DNA of 64,000 nucleotides, from assembly GCF_003860215.1 (NCBI RefSeq), contig NZ_RQYH01000003.1, positions 62,001 to 126,000 on the forward strand, given 5' to 3'. Source of the stretch: Desulfovibrio sp. OH1186_COT-070. GTDB taxonomy: Bacteria > Desulfobacterota > Desulfovibrionia > Desulfovibrionales > Desulfovibrionaceae. Position numbers and translations under genes: made by a program. This document shows, piece after piece, positions 1-8,801 of this stretch (its first letter is position 1; each line of letters starts with the position of its first letter). The notes beneath the pieces are model-generated. The model ran no database searches. It saw only the letters and a list, made by a program, of their open reading frames with translations, and was not told the DNA's origin.

Positions 1-1092
1 CTGCAGGATCCGCGCAATCTGGAAATCACTCCGGTGAGCAGCGGCAAGTTCACGGCAGACTATCTTGCGCGGTTGCAGGCGCATCCGGATGTGATCTTTG
101 TTGTGCCGCGCACCCGCAGTATTTCCGCCACCATGACCCTGCGCGGCGCAAGCGGCGACAGCCGCCGGGAGCTTGTGGCGTCTCTTGAGCCCAGCGGGCC
201 CGGCGACCCCCTGCTGGCCCGGTACGCGGCAGCGTTTTCTCCCATGCCGTCCAATCTCGCCGCAGAGAGCATCGGCATCACCATTTCCGCGACAATAGCG
301 GAAAAACTGGGGCTTGCCCCGAACGACCGGCTTTGGGGCAGGGTAGAACGCCGCTACAGGGGCGCTGCGGAAACAGCCCGGGTATCTCTGCATGTTGCGG
401 GCATTCTGCCCTTGGCAGCGCAACAAAAAGACGTTATCTACGCGCCCCTGCCGCTTGTGCAGGCAACAGAAGACTATCGCGACGGGCGCGGTGTGCCCGA
501 ACTGGGAGAGCACAACGGTTGGTCGGGAGATCCTCTGCCGCGCGAAGAACGCACATATCCCGGATTCAGACTCCATGCCCGCAGTCTGGAAGCTGTGGTT
601 GCCCTGCGCGCGGCCTTTGCCGCGCAGAATATTGAGGTCTATACCCGCGCGGAAGAAATCGAGCAGGTCACCAGCCTTTCCCGCACCCTTGACCTGATTT
701 TCGCGCTCATCTGTGCAGCCACGGCAGCGGGCTTTCTGGCATCCACCGCCAGCAGCGTTCTGGCAGGGATCAAACGCAAGGAGCGCATACTCGGCCTCCT
801 GCGGCTCAACGGCTTCACCACCGGCTCGCTCATGCTTTTTCCCCTCGCGCAAACGGCGCTCACATCCCTTGCCGGATTCCTGCTGTCCGGCGGCGTCTAC
901 ACGGCAGCGGCCGCAGTCATCAACCGCATGTTCCGCCCCGATCTGGCAGATGCAGAGCACATCTGCCGCCTGTTGCCGGAGCATTTTCTGCTGGCTCTTG
1001 CCGCTGTTCTCCTGCTTTCCCTGCTGGCGGCCATCGGCCCGGCGCTGCGCGCCGCCCGCATCGAACCTTCGGAGGTCATCCGTGAATACTGA
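1..1092 (+). CDS. FtsX-family ABC transporter permease, 5' end outside window
   Basis: This is the C-terminal part of a MacB/FtsX-type permease of an ABC exporter in the inner membrane. The frame is open from base 1 with no in-frame stop, so the true start lies upstream. A soluble, presumably periplasmic region comes first. Three hydrophobic segments follow, near codons 230-258, 275-300 and 325-350. The end reads RAARIEPSEVIREY, matching the R-A-x-x-I-x-P-x-E-x-I-R ending typical of FtsX domains. It overlaps the next gene by 11 bp, so the two are probably co-transcribed. The substrate cannot be told from sequence. Confidence 0.8.
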   Translation: MQDPRNLEITPVSSGKFTADYLARLQAHPDVIFVVPRTRSISATMTLRGASGDSRRELVASLEPSGPGDPLLARYAAAFSPMPSNLAAESIGITISATIAEKLGLAPNDRLWGRVERRYRGAAETARVSLHVAGILPLAAQQKDVIYAPLPLVQATEDYRDGRGVPELGEHNGWSGDPLPREERTYPGFRLHARSLEAVVALRAAFAAQNIEVYTRAEEIEQVTSLSRTLDLIFALICAATAAGFLASTASSVLAGIKRKERILGLLRLNGFTTGSLMLFPLAQTALTSLAGFLLSGGVYTAAAAVINRMFRPDLADAEHICRLLPEHFLLALAAVLLLSLLAAIGPALRAARIEPSEVIREY

Positions 1093-2788
1093 TTCGGGCC
1101 GGAAAACACACGGTCTGGCGGCGCTGTTCGCCGGTATGGCGCTGTGCGGCCTGCTTGTGCTGACAAGCCCGCCGTCGTGGGCCGCTCTGGCGCGCAAAAA
1201 CGAAACCAGCGTGACCGCAGCCTGCAACCCCAGGCCCGATCCTGCCGACATTGTGCTGCCCATGCCCTGCGGGCTTTCCATGATCTTCAGGCTCGTTGCC
1301 GTGCCCGCGCGGGGCCTGCTGTGGGACATGCCCATGCGGCCGGGCATTGACGACAGCGCCAACCATGACAGGGCGTTTTATGACCGCAGATATGCGGCCA
1401 CCCTTTCCGGCGCTTTTACCCTGGAAGACCTGCCCCCCGCATGGCGCAAGCTCGCGCCCGCAGGGCACAACCATTTTTACGGCATTGCCAGATACGAAGT
1501 CTCGCGCCTGCAATGGGCGGCGGTCATGGACAACATGTGCCCCCCTGCCGACACTGTTGACAGTGCAGCAGCGCTCCCCGCAACAGACATGACTTGGTAT
1601 GACGCCGTGGAGTTTACCCGCCGCTACACGGCCTGGCTCCTGCAAAACGCTCCCGCCGCCCTGCCGCGCTTTGCGGGAGACGCCAAGAATGTGGGTTTTC
1701 TCCGCCTGCCCACAGAAACGGAATGGGAATACGCCGCCCGCGGCGCCCATGCGGCCAGCAGCCAGCAACTGTCGCAGGAGGATTTTTTTCCGCTTCCTCC
1801 CGCTGCCAGCAAGGCAGATTATGCCGTATACCGCCCGGAAGGGCAGACGCGCGCCGAATCTCTGGCCGCCATCGGCTCGCGCAAGCCCAACCCCATCGGG
1901 CTTCACGACACGGCGGGCAATGCCGCAGAAATGGTGCTGGACACGTTTCGCTTTTCTCTGGGCGGACGCCTGCACGGTTCAGCGGGCGGTTTTGTGCGCA
2001 AGGGCGGCTCCTTTTTGTCCGGAGAGGCGGAAATTCTGCCGGGGCGGCGGGAAGAAACCCCTTTCTTCCTGACCGACGGCCCGGCCCATGCCCGCGATCT
2101 GGGTTTTCGGCCTGTCATTTCCGGCATCAACACCCCCGGAGGAAACCGCCCGCAAGACCTGAGGGCGGCGTGGAACAAGGCCGGAGAAGAAATGGCCCCC
2201 CTCCCCCAGTCCGGCCACATTGCCCGCAATCCGCTGGAAGAGCTTGACCGTCTTCTGGCAGCCGCGCCTGACGCCAATGTGCGCAAAAACCTGCTGGAAC
2301 TGCGCAATACCATCAAGGAAAACAATATCATACAAGAACGCCAGAAGCAGGTGGAGGCGCAGTCCCTGTTGCGCACCAGCGCCTATATGGTGGAGATCAT
2401 ACGCAACCACAACATACGGCGCAAAAGCCTCCAACTGAAAATCGCGGATATAGAAAAAGAACAGGCCACAGCCCGGGGCGCAGACCTTGAAAAGCTGCGC
2501 CAGATCATGAATACTGCCCGCAAAGGAGTCGACACCTTTGACGCCAACATTGAGCAGGCACTGACCTTTTACCGCAGCAAGGTGGAAGAAGGCGCGCAAC
2601 TGAGCCCGCAGGCCTTTGCCGATGCCCGCGACATGGTGAGCAAGGATTTTCGTGGAAAGGACGATTTTGCCCAGAATATGGCCCGCCATCTTGCCCTGTT
2701 CCAGCGCCATGTGGATTTTTTGCGCAAAAACAGGCCACTGTCGCGTCTGGCCATGAAAAGCGAGATCGTTGAGCGCCGTTTCCAGTAA
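1082..2788 (+). CDS. Exported formylglycine-generating-enzyme-like (SUMF1/EgtB/PvdO) protein with coiled-coil tail
   Basis: A 568-aa protein. The GTG start is chosen because GGAGG lies 6 nt upstream and the frame overlaps the permease stop. Residues about 10-34 form a signal peptide (LAALFAGMALCGLLVL). The middle resembles the FGE-sulfatase fold: YEVSRLQWAAVM, PATDMTWYDAVEFTRRY, LRLPTETEWEYAARGA, GLHDTAGNAAEMV and a final GFRP. The last 170 residues are Lys/Glu-rich and look coiled-coil. Family members include formylglycine synthases and other metal-dependent oxidases as well as non-catalytic binders; I did not verify the catalytic cysteines. Coupling to an ABC permease suggests an envelope role. 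Confidence 0.72.
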   Translation: MNTDSGRKTHGLAALFAGMALCGLLVLTSPPSWAALARKNETSVTAACNPRPDPADIVLPMPCGLSMIFRLVAVPARGLLWDMPMRPGIDDSANHDRAFYDRRYAATLSGAFTLEDLPPAWRKLAPAGHNHFYGIARYEVSRLQWAAVMDNMCPPADTVDSAAALPATDMTWYDAVEFTRRYTAWLLQNAPAALPRFAGDAKNVGFLRLPTETEWEYAARGAHAASSQQLSQEDFFPLPPAASKADYAVYRPEGQTRAESLAAIGSRKPNPIGLHDTAGNAAEMVLDTFRFSLGGRLHGSAGGFVRKGGSFLSGEAEILPGRREETPFFLTDGPAHARDLGFRPVISGINTPGGNRPQDLRAAWNKAGEEMAPLPQSGHIARNPLEELDRLLAAAPDANVRKNLLELRNTIKENNIIQERQKQVEAQSLLRTSAYMVEIIRNHNIRRKSLQLKIADIEKEQATARGADLEKLRQIMNTARKGVDTFDANIEQALTFYRSKVEEGAQLSPQAFADARDMVSKDFRGKDDFAQNMARHLALFQRHVDFLRKNRPLSRLAMKSEIVERRFQ

Positions 2789-2916
2789 GGTGCGGCATCT
2801 TTTCTCCGGAAAATTTTTTGCCCGGCCCTTGCAGCGCACAGGCCGTTTTGCCCGTGCGGGCTCCGGCCCTTCATCCTGGCGCCATGCGCGCCAGACAACA
2901 ACAAAAGGAGTCCATA

Positions 2917-3819
2917 ATGGCAGACGCTTTGCGTATCGGCTGGATCGGCATCGGCGTCATGGGGCTGTCCATGGCGGGGCACCTTCTTGAGGCGGGCTGG
3001 CCGCTCACCATACATACCCGCACCAAAAGCAAGGCCGAGCCGCTGCTGGCCAAAGGCGCACAGTGGGCAGACACGCCGCGCGCCGTGGCTCAGGCTTCTG
3101 ACGCGGTCTTCTCCATTGTGAGCTACCCGCGCGATGTGGAAAAAGTGCATCTGGGAGAAAACGGCGTGCTGGAAGGCTTGGCGCCGGGAGGCATTTTGTG
3201 CGACATGAGCACGTCCAGCCCCGCCCTTGCGGAAAAAATTGCTCTCGCGGCGCAGGCAAAAGGATGCTTTGCTCTTGATGCGCCGGTCACCGGGGGGGAT
3301 GTGGGCGCGCGCCAGGCCAGCCTGTCCATTTTTGTGGGCGGAGACAAGGCGGCCTATGCCCGCATTTTGCCCTGCCTGGAGAAAATGGGGACAAGAGTCC
3401 TGCACTGCGGTGAAGCCGGATTCGGGCAAAAGGCCAAGCTGGCGAACCAACTGGCTGTTGCGGGCGTCACGCTTGGCGTGTGCGAATCCTTTCTCTTCGC
3501 TCAGGAGGCCAAGCTCGACGTTGCCCAGTGGATGGAACTGGTGGCCGTGGGGGCCGGGGGCAGCGTGGCCATGAACACGCTGGGCAAGCGTACCCTCAAG
3601 GGGGATTTTTCCCCAGGATTTTTTATTGACCATTTTGTCAAGGATCTGGGTTTGTGCCTGGAGGAATGCCGCCGCATGAACCTTGTGCTGCCCTGCACGG
3701 AGCTGGCGGACGAACTGTACCGCATCAGCCAGGCCAAGGGATACGGGAGCAAGGGAACACACGCTCTGCTCCAATGCCTGGCGGAAATGTCCAACAAGGA
3801 ATGGCACAGCCGCGGCTGA
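2917..3819 (+). CDS. 3-hydroxyisobutyrate dehydrogenase family oxidoreductase (beta-hydroxyacid dehydrogenase)
   Basis: A 300-aa cytoplasmic NAD(P)-dependent dehydrogenase of the HIBADH/GarR/GlxR family, of usual length. The ATG follows AAAGGAG at 7 nt. The N-terminal Rossmann motif GIGVMGLSMAGHL sits near residues 10-22. The substrate motif DAPVTGG is near residue 120, and GFGQKAKLANQ near residue 165-175 contains the conserved catalytic lysine region. The exact substrate (3-hydroxyisobutyrate, tartronate semialdehyde or another) is not determined by these motifs. It stands 128 bp after the previous gene. Confidence 0.85.
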   Translation: MADALRIGWIGIGVMGLSMAGHLLEAGWPLTIHTRTKSKAEPLLAKGAQWADTPRAVAQASDAVFSIVSYPRDVEKVHLGENGVLEGLAPGGILCDMSTSSPALAEKIALAAQAKGCFALDAPVTGGDVGARQASLSIFVGGDKAAYARILPCLEKMGTRVLHCGEAGFGQKAKLANQLAVAGVTLGVCESFLFAQEAKLDVAQWMELVAVGAGGSVAMNTLGKRTLKGDFSPGFFIDHFVKDLGLCLEECRRMNLVLPCTELADELYRISQAKGYGSKGTHALLQCLAEMSNKEWHSRG

Positions 3820-3854
3820 GCGCGGTTGCAGGCAAGCACAGGAAGGATTTTCTG

Positions 3855-4310
3855 ATGAGTGCTCCCCCTGATGTTCCTGCCCACCTCTTCCAAAACGGCG
3901 GGCAGCAAGCTTCGCCGGGCAACAGCAAGGCTGTGGAGCCGGAAATTCTGGAGCCGGATACGCACAGTGGGGAGCGGCAACGTTTTTCGTCTCAGGCATC
4001 GGCCGGAGCGGGCCACGGTCACGAAGGCGCATTCCGTACACGACATTTTGGCCCGCACGCAGGATTATCGTTTCAGACGAGCGGCTGCCTGCCCTTCTTT
4101 GTCACCTTTGCGCTTTTTCTGGTCTGCCTGACAAAGTTCGGATTGCTGGCGGGTATCGGCTTTCTTTTCTTCCATACCGTGGGCTCCATCGCCGGAGTGC
4201 TCCATGCCCTGCGCCTTTTCGGCAGAGGGCAGGATCCGGGGGCACGCTGGGCATGGCGGCTGGGCAACTGGGCAATTTCTCTGGCGCTGACAGCATGGCT
4301 GGCGGGATGA
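3855..4310 (+). CDS. Small hypothetical membrane protein
   Basis: A 151-aa protein of unknown function. The ATG is preceded by AGGAAGG. The first 75 residues are polar and low in complexity (Gln, Gly, Ser, Glu), followed by hydrophobic segments around residues 80-97 (CLPFFVTFALFLVCLT), 100-118 and 135-150. The layout suggests a cytoplasmic tail with two or three membrane helices. It lies 35 bp after the dehydrogenase and 44 bp before the next gene. No family is recognised. Confidence 0.55.
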   Translation: MSAPPDVPAHLFQNGGQQASPGNSKAVEPEILEPDTHSGERQRFSSQASAGAGHGHEGAFRTRHFGPHAGLSFQTSGCLPFFVTFALFLVCLTKFGLLAGIGFLFFHTVGSIAGVLHALRLFGRGQDPGARWAWRLGNWAISLALTAWLAG

Positions 4311-4354
4311 GAGCGGCAACCTCCAATTTTCGCACTTTCAGCAAAGGAGTCCGT

Positions 4355-5458
4355 ATGCGGGTCAAAGCCGAAACGCCCCATGACACAGCGGCTGAAAAAA
4401 CGATTTTCCGTTTTGCCGTGCAACTGCTCAGCGGGCCCATTGCTCCGTCCCATAGGAAAAGAAATCCCGTACCGCCAATGCGCGTCATAGACATTCGCGG
4501 CTCCCAGACTCTGGACGCGCTGCATATGACCATATTTCGGGCTTTTGACCGTGAAGACGACCACATGTACGAATTCCAGATCGGCGGCAAGAAGCCCATG
4601 GACAGGAAAGCCCTCCGGTATGGTCTTGCCCTGGATGATGCGTATCCGGAAGAAAAAAGCGCAAAGGCGACTACCATTGCCGCATTGAACCTGAAACCGG
4701 GAAACCTCTTTTTCTACTGGTTTGATTTCGGTGACGACTGGTGGCATGAAGTGCGCCTGCTGGAGATAAATCCCCCGGTAAAGGGTAAAGGCCGCTATCC
4801 CCGCATTGTGGAAAGGAGAGGTGAAAGTCCTCCACAGTATGCTGACTGGGAAGATAACGGCTCCGTATCGGACGATAGAGATTTTCTTTTTCCAGAGATT
4901 GTCCGGAAAATAGAAGGAGCTGCCGCTGCACTGGCAGAGCAGCGACAAGACGAGATTTTTTCTCTTGTGGAGAACTTCTGCAAGTCTCACCTTACGGAAA
5001 ACTACATTGATATTTGTGAAGAGTTGCTTGACGCGGCGTATTGCACATGGCTTCCGCTGGAACGCGGCAAGGCGCAAAGCTGGGCAGCAGGCGTGGTGCA
5101 CGCAGCGGGCATGATCAATTTTCTGCACGCTCCGGATTCCAAGCCGCATATGAAACTGCGCGACATTGCGCAGCACTTTGGCGTATCACCGGCAACCATG
5201 GAAAAGAAAAGCCGCGAAATCCGGGATGCCGTTGATACTTTCCCTCTGGATCCGCGGTTTTGCCTCCCCGAGTACACGAACGATGGCCCGAATGTATGGC
5301 TGAAGGTTCTGGACGGGCTCATCGTCGATTTGCGCGAACAGCTGCGCAAAAAACAGGGAGGTGTGGTGATTCCGTTTTCGCCGAACGCCCCAACTTCCCC
5401 AAAGAAAAAAGAAGAAGCCCCAAAGGAAAACAAAAAGAAGGCGTCGAAAAAAAGATAA
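4355..5458 (+). CDS. Plasmid pRiA4b ORF-3 family protein with DUF6398-like C-terminal region
   Basis: A 367-aa protein. Residues about 45-190 match the pRiA4b ORF-3 / IS1096 passenger family (DALHMTIFRAFDREDDHMYEF, FFYWFDFGDDWWHEV). The second half (DICEELLDAAY, TWAAG-like SWAAGVVHAAG, LRDIAQHFGVSPATMEKKSREIR) resembles the DUF6398 region, which has a helix-turn-helix look. The tail is very Lys-rich. ATG 4355 was chosen because AAAGGAG lies 6 nt upstream; in-frame starts further up run into the previous gene. Function is unknown, and the family is often found on mobile DNA, which fits the IS remnant just downstream. Confidence 0.65.
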   Translation: MRVKAETPHDTAAEKTIFRFAVQLLSGPIAPSHRKRNPVPPMRVIDIRGSQTLDALHMTIFRAFDREDDHMYEFQIGGKKPMDRKALRYGLALDDAYPEEKSAKATTIAALNLKPGNLFFYWFDFGDDWWHEVRLLEINPPVKGKGRYPRIVERRGESPPQYADWEDNGSVSDDRDFLFPEIVRKIEGAAAALAEQRQDEIFSLVENFCKSHLTENYIDICEELLDAAYCTWLPLERGKAQSWAAGVVHAAGMINFLHAPDSKPHMKLRDIAQHFGVSPATMEKKSREIRDAVDTFPLDPRFCLPEYTNDGPNVWLKVLDGLIVDLREQLRKKQGGVVIPFSPNAPTSPKKKEEAPKENKKKASKKR

Positions 5459-5497
5459 AAAGGCCTGTAAGCAGGCTCTGTAATCCCCTCCAGAAAA

Positions 5498-5718
5498 TGG
5501 TAGCCTTTGAAAGTAGAATTTCCCCCATACCCATGAAGCGGGAGATTTTAGCGGTATGACTGGCTGAATCAATATCTCTTTGAGTCATTGGATACAGGCG
5601 TTTGCCACAGCTTGGCTCTGGACCTATAATAATGAACGGCCCAACATGGGCATCGGCGGCATCACCCCGGCCATGAAACTGAAACGGGCGGCATAAGCTC
5701 TACTTTCGAAGCCTACCA
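5498..5718 (+). mobile_element. 221-bp internally deleted remnant of an IS3-family element
   Basis: Near-perfect 20-bp inverted repeats (18/20) bound this stretch, beginning TGGTAGCCTTTGAAAG on the left and TGGTAGGCTTCGAAAG read inward from the right. Between them only the end of an IS3-family transposase survives: RYDWLNQYLFESLD in one frame, then a frameshift into WLWTYNNERPNMGIGG and a stop at 5694-5696. The upstream reading frame has stops. The element is dead and looks like a MITE-sized deletion product that could be mobilised in trans. No clear target duplication was found. Confidence 0.65.
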
Positions 5719-6077
5719 CAAATGGGGAGATTACAGGGACAATCGCTGTTTTCGCCGGGGACTCTCTTGCCGGGGACAAAGATCAAAGCGTCAGGCGTCT
5801 GTGACGGCAAAAGAAAATTCGTTGTTTCCCGTATCTTCTACGCCGCAGCAAAAGCGCTTCGCAATGGTGTTGTTTGCGGTGGAGGTCAGAATCGTTGGCC
5901 TACGGCCGCAGATTTCTGCGGGTCGGCGACAAACTCGAAGGCGCAGAAATGACTTCGTCCATCTTCTGCCATGCCCGCGCTGCAGCGCCGTTGAGGACGT
6001 AGCCCCTGAACCGGACTACCCGTAGACACCCTGGACGGAGAGGCGCGGAAGCCTCGTGGCTACCCGTCTTTGCACAA
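5719..6077. other. Intergenic stretch without a recognisable gene
   Basis: About 360 bp between the IS remnant and the minus-strand hypothetical gene. Short open frames exist on the plus strand but lack a Shine-Dalgarno and recognisable motifs. It could be decayed DNA from the same insertion event. Confidence 0.4.
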
Positions 6078-6500
6078 TCAATATGCCCTGATGTACTCGT
6101 CCAGGCTTTCTGCGGAGCAGTTGCGGCTCACCCAATAGGCTGATGCCCAGACCATGAGGGCTGTTGCCTGGGTATCGTCAAGGCTCTTCAGTTTGGACTC
6201 AAGGCTGGACCGGCTCGCACCGTGGCGCAGGTGCACATTGTTCACATCACAGGCATCCGCAATGCGCAGTAAAAGATACGAAAGGCGCGTGTGGTCGGGC
6301 ATGAGCTTCATATCCTTGTGCGCCTCCACAACGGTTTTCAGTTCCGCAGCGGTGAACGCGGCCTTGATGCTGGAGATCGCCCGAAAAAACGTGTCCACAG
6401 CCCAGGGAAGAATGAATTCTGCCCCGGCGCTCTTGGTCCGGAAGTAGTCTTTGAGCCAGCGTTCCTGCTCGGTATTGATGCGCGCTGCAACCTGCGGCAT
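6078..6500 (-). CDS. Hypothetical protein
   Basis: A 140-aa protein on the minus strand, starting MPQVAARINTEQERWLKDY. The ATG at 6500 was preferred over longer upstream frames because GGGGGA lies just before it. It has no membrane segments or known catalytic motif and appears largely helical. I do not recognise the family. It stands alone between the IS remnant and a palindrome, with its own upstream region. Confidence 0.5.
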   Translation of the reverse strand: MPQVAARINTEQERWLKDYFRTKSAGAEFILPWAVDTFFRAISSIKAAFTAAELKTVVEAHKDMKLMPDHTRLSYLLLRIADACDVNNVHLRHGASRSSLESKLKSLDDTQATALMVWASAYWVSRNCSAESLDEYIRAY

Positions 6501-6587
6501 GCTTCCCCCTGGTTGTTGTCGGCATCTGCGGCGCATTGTCTGACGCCGGTTTCGGCAACCGCTACGCGAAGTTGAGCAAATTTTCCC

Positions 6588-6607
6588 AAAAAAGTCTAGA
6601 CTTTTTT
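6588..6607. promoter_or_regulatory. Perfect 20-bp palindrome
   Basis: AAAAAAGTCTAGACTTTTTT is a perfect palindrome 88 bp upstream of the hypothetical gene start at 6500 (minus strand) and 90 bp downstream of the stop of the HD-GYP gene. It could be an operator. As RNA from the minus strand it could also form a weak A-tract/U-tract terminator for the HD-GYP gene. Confidence 0.45.
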
Positions 6608-6697
6608 CCGAACGCGGCCTGCCCCGGAGCTTCACTTTCCTCCGGGGCTGTGCCTTTCAAAACGATTTCTCACCCACCACCGTGCAGCGCGGCTGCC

Positions 6698-8791
6698 TCA
6701 TGACGGAGAAGCGGCAGAATTTTCCGCGCCTTCAGCCACTGCCTTCTGCAGGACATCCGGGGGCAGGGCTGCAAGCTGCGCCACCACCGACGGGTCAAAG
6801 CCCTTGTCCAGTTCAAGCACGGACAAAGCCTTTTCCGGACTCATGCCCGAACGGTACGATCTGGGGCTGACCAGCGAGCAAAAGGCATTGACGACCGCAA
6901 GAATACGGGCGTGCATATTGATGGCGTCCCCCGACAACTGGCGCGGCTGCCCGCTGCCGTCCAGGCGTTCGCCCATCTGGTAAATGGCTTCGGGAACAGG
7001 CAGGCCGAGTTGCAGGTCGCGCAGGGTGCGGTATGCGTATTCCGGGGCGCGCCGCACCTCTTGCTGTTCTTCGGCCGTCAGTTTGTCCTTTTTGGTCAAA
7101 AGATGGTGCGGCACAAAGATTTTTCCGATCTGGGACAGGCGTGCCGCCAGTCGCAGGGTTTCCTTGTCGGCAGCGGACAGGCGCATGCTTTCCGCCAGAG
7201 CATCCACCAACTGCTCCATTTTCTGCGAATGCCCGATAAAGTGAACGTCCACGCTTTCGATGGCCCGCACCAGAGCGGCTGTGATGTTTGCCTGCCGCTT
7301 GCGCGCTTCTTCTGCCCGGCGGCGGAACTCGGTGATATCCTGGAAAATGGCGACGCAGCCGCCAAAATTGGAAGAAAACCCCCCTTCCTGCTCTGTAAAG
7401 GGATACAGCGTCACGCGGAAAAGCAGGGTAGAGTCCCCATGGGGCAAAGATACCTCTGCGCAGCCTTCCTTGCCGCTGACGCTCACCTGCTCTATGCACT
7501 GCAACAGGCCGGTGGACGCATCCCCCGGCAGAACATCGGCAAGCGCAACGGAATCCAGAGCATCTTCGCTCTGCCCGACAATCTGGGTAAAGGCGGGATT
7601 CACCATTTTTACAAGCCCCTGCTTGTCCACCAGCAGCAGACCTGTTTGCAGGGAAGCGTTGACGCTGTCCAGCATGAGCTTTTGCTGCCGGATCACTGTA
7701 TACAGGCGCTGGAAATGGCTGGCTGTCGCCTTGTGGGAACGGCTGACAAGCGATGCCCAGATAAAGGCCAGCAACAGGGAAATACCCAGGCTGCCCAGGA
7801 TGCCGAGCCCGTAGATTTGCCGCGCCTGCCCGGCAAGCGCGCTGTCGATAAGGGGAGCGGGAACTTCGAGAACAATCTGCCAGTCGGGATTGGACAACTG
7901 GTTTCCGAGCGAATAGACCTCGCCTGTGGCACAAAAAGCCTGCCTGCGCTGAAAAGCGAAATTGCCTTCGGCGGGAGCGGATGCAAGGCGGGAAAGGACA
8001 GGGCTGCCGTCACGCAAGGCCACCATCTCGCCGCCCCCGGACGTGCGCTGCAAAATGCACGGGAACAGGTCATTCCCATGCTCCGGGCTGACCGCAAGAA
8101 ACTCGGTCAGGCTCCGCGCAACGGGCACTGTGGCGAAAAGAACCGCCACCGGCCTGTTTTCTCCCCGCCCCAAGGCCTCATACATGGGATCTGCCATGTC
8201 CATGACCAATTCTGCTCCCACAGCGCGTATGGGGCCGAAAACAGTATTTTTCTTCTCCAGAGCGCTGCGCGCCAGCAGGGCCTGATCCGCACTCAGGGCC
8301 GGTTCCTGCTCCTGCACGATCAGCGGTGCGGTTTCGGTTGAAAGAATGCGCGCAGAAACCCAGTGGCGGCTTTGCGCAAATTCTTTCAGCAAATCCTGCA
8401 TGTAGCGCATCTGTTCGGCAAGGCCGGACAAGGCACTGTCACTCTCGGCCGTTGCAGGCAAAAAAAGCTTTTTCTGCTCGTCCGGATCAAGGGCGCTCAC
8501 ATCCACGGCAAACAGGCGGAACATTTCCGCCGAACTGACAAACCTGGCCTGCTCCACAAGGCCGGATCGCCACGTGCGGATACCCTCCAGGGATTTTTCA
8601 ATCCAAGCCCGCTGCACATCGCTCTGCACGCTCAACACCTCATGGGTGGTGCTTTTCAGTTGCAGATGGCACAAAACATAGGCAATGGAAGATGCTACCA
8701 GAAGCAGCGCAAGGCACACGACAGCCACGACTGTTTTTTTCAGACGGTAGCGTGCCAGAATTTGTTGCGAACCCATTTCTTGCGTAGTCAT
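6698..8791 (-). CDS. Membrane sensor protein with PAS and degenerate HD-GYP domain
   Basis: A 697-aa inner-membrane signalling protein. One membrane helix lies near residues 17-38, then a periplasmic sensor of about 290 residues, a second helix near 330-352, a PAS domain near 380-500 and a C-terminal HD-GYP-like domain. HD-GYP domains hydrolyse cyclic di-GMP, but key residues are altered here: LSQIGKI where LHDIGKI is usual, RAPEYAY where a His-Pro is expected, and GERLDGSGQP in place of HER-DG-GYP. It is therefore probably a binding or regulatory domain rather than an enzyme. The ATG at 8791 follows AGGA. It lies 10 bp after the LapG-like gene and is probably its operon partner. Confidence 0.82.
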   Translation of the reverse strand: MTTQEMGSQQILARYRLKKTVVAVVCLALLLVASSIAYVLCHLQLKSTTHEVLSVQSDVQRAWIEKSLEGIRTWRSGLVEQARFVSSAEMFRLFAVDVSALDPDEQKKLFLPATAESDSALSGLAEQMRYMQDLLKEFAQSRHWVSARILSTETAPLIVQEQEPALSADQALLARSALEKKNTVFGPIRAVGAELVMDMADPMYEALGRGENRPVAVLFATVPVARSLTEFLAVSPEHGNDLFPCILQRTSGGGEMVALRDGSPVLSRLASAPAEGNFAFQRRQAFCATGEVYSLGNQLSNPDWQIVLEVPAPLIDSALAGQARQIYGLGILGSLGISLLLAFIWASLVSRSHKATASHFQRLYTVIRQQKLMLDSVNASLQTGLLLVDKQGLVKMVNPAFTQIVGQSEDALDSVALADVLPGDASTGLLQCIEQVSVSGKEGCAEVSLPHGDSTLLFRVTLYPFTEQEGGFSSNFGGCVAIFQDITEFRRRAEEARKRQANITAALVRAIESVDVHFIGHSQKMEQLVDALAESMRLSAADKETLRLAARLSQIGKIFVPHHLLTKKDKLTAEEQQEVRRAPEYAYRTLRDLQLGLPVPEAIYQMGERLDGSGQPRQLSGDAINMHARILAVVNAFCSLVSPRSYRSGMSPEKALSVLELDKGFDPSVVAQLAALPPDVLQKAVAEGAENSAASPS

Positions 8792-8801
8792 AAGCCAGAT
8801 C

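Noticed and set aside
6911-8341. Long open frame (476 codons) on the plus strand opposite the HD-GYP gene
   Set aside because: It mirrors a well-supported minus-strand gene with clear domains and has no motifs or Shine-Dalgarno of its own; high GC makes such shadows common.
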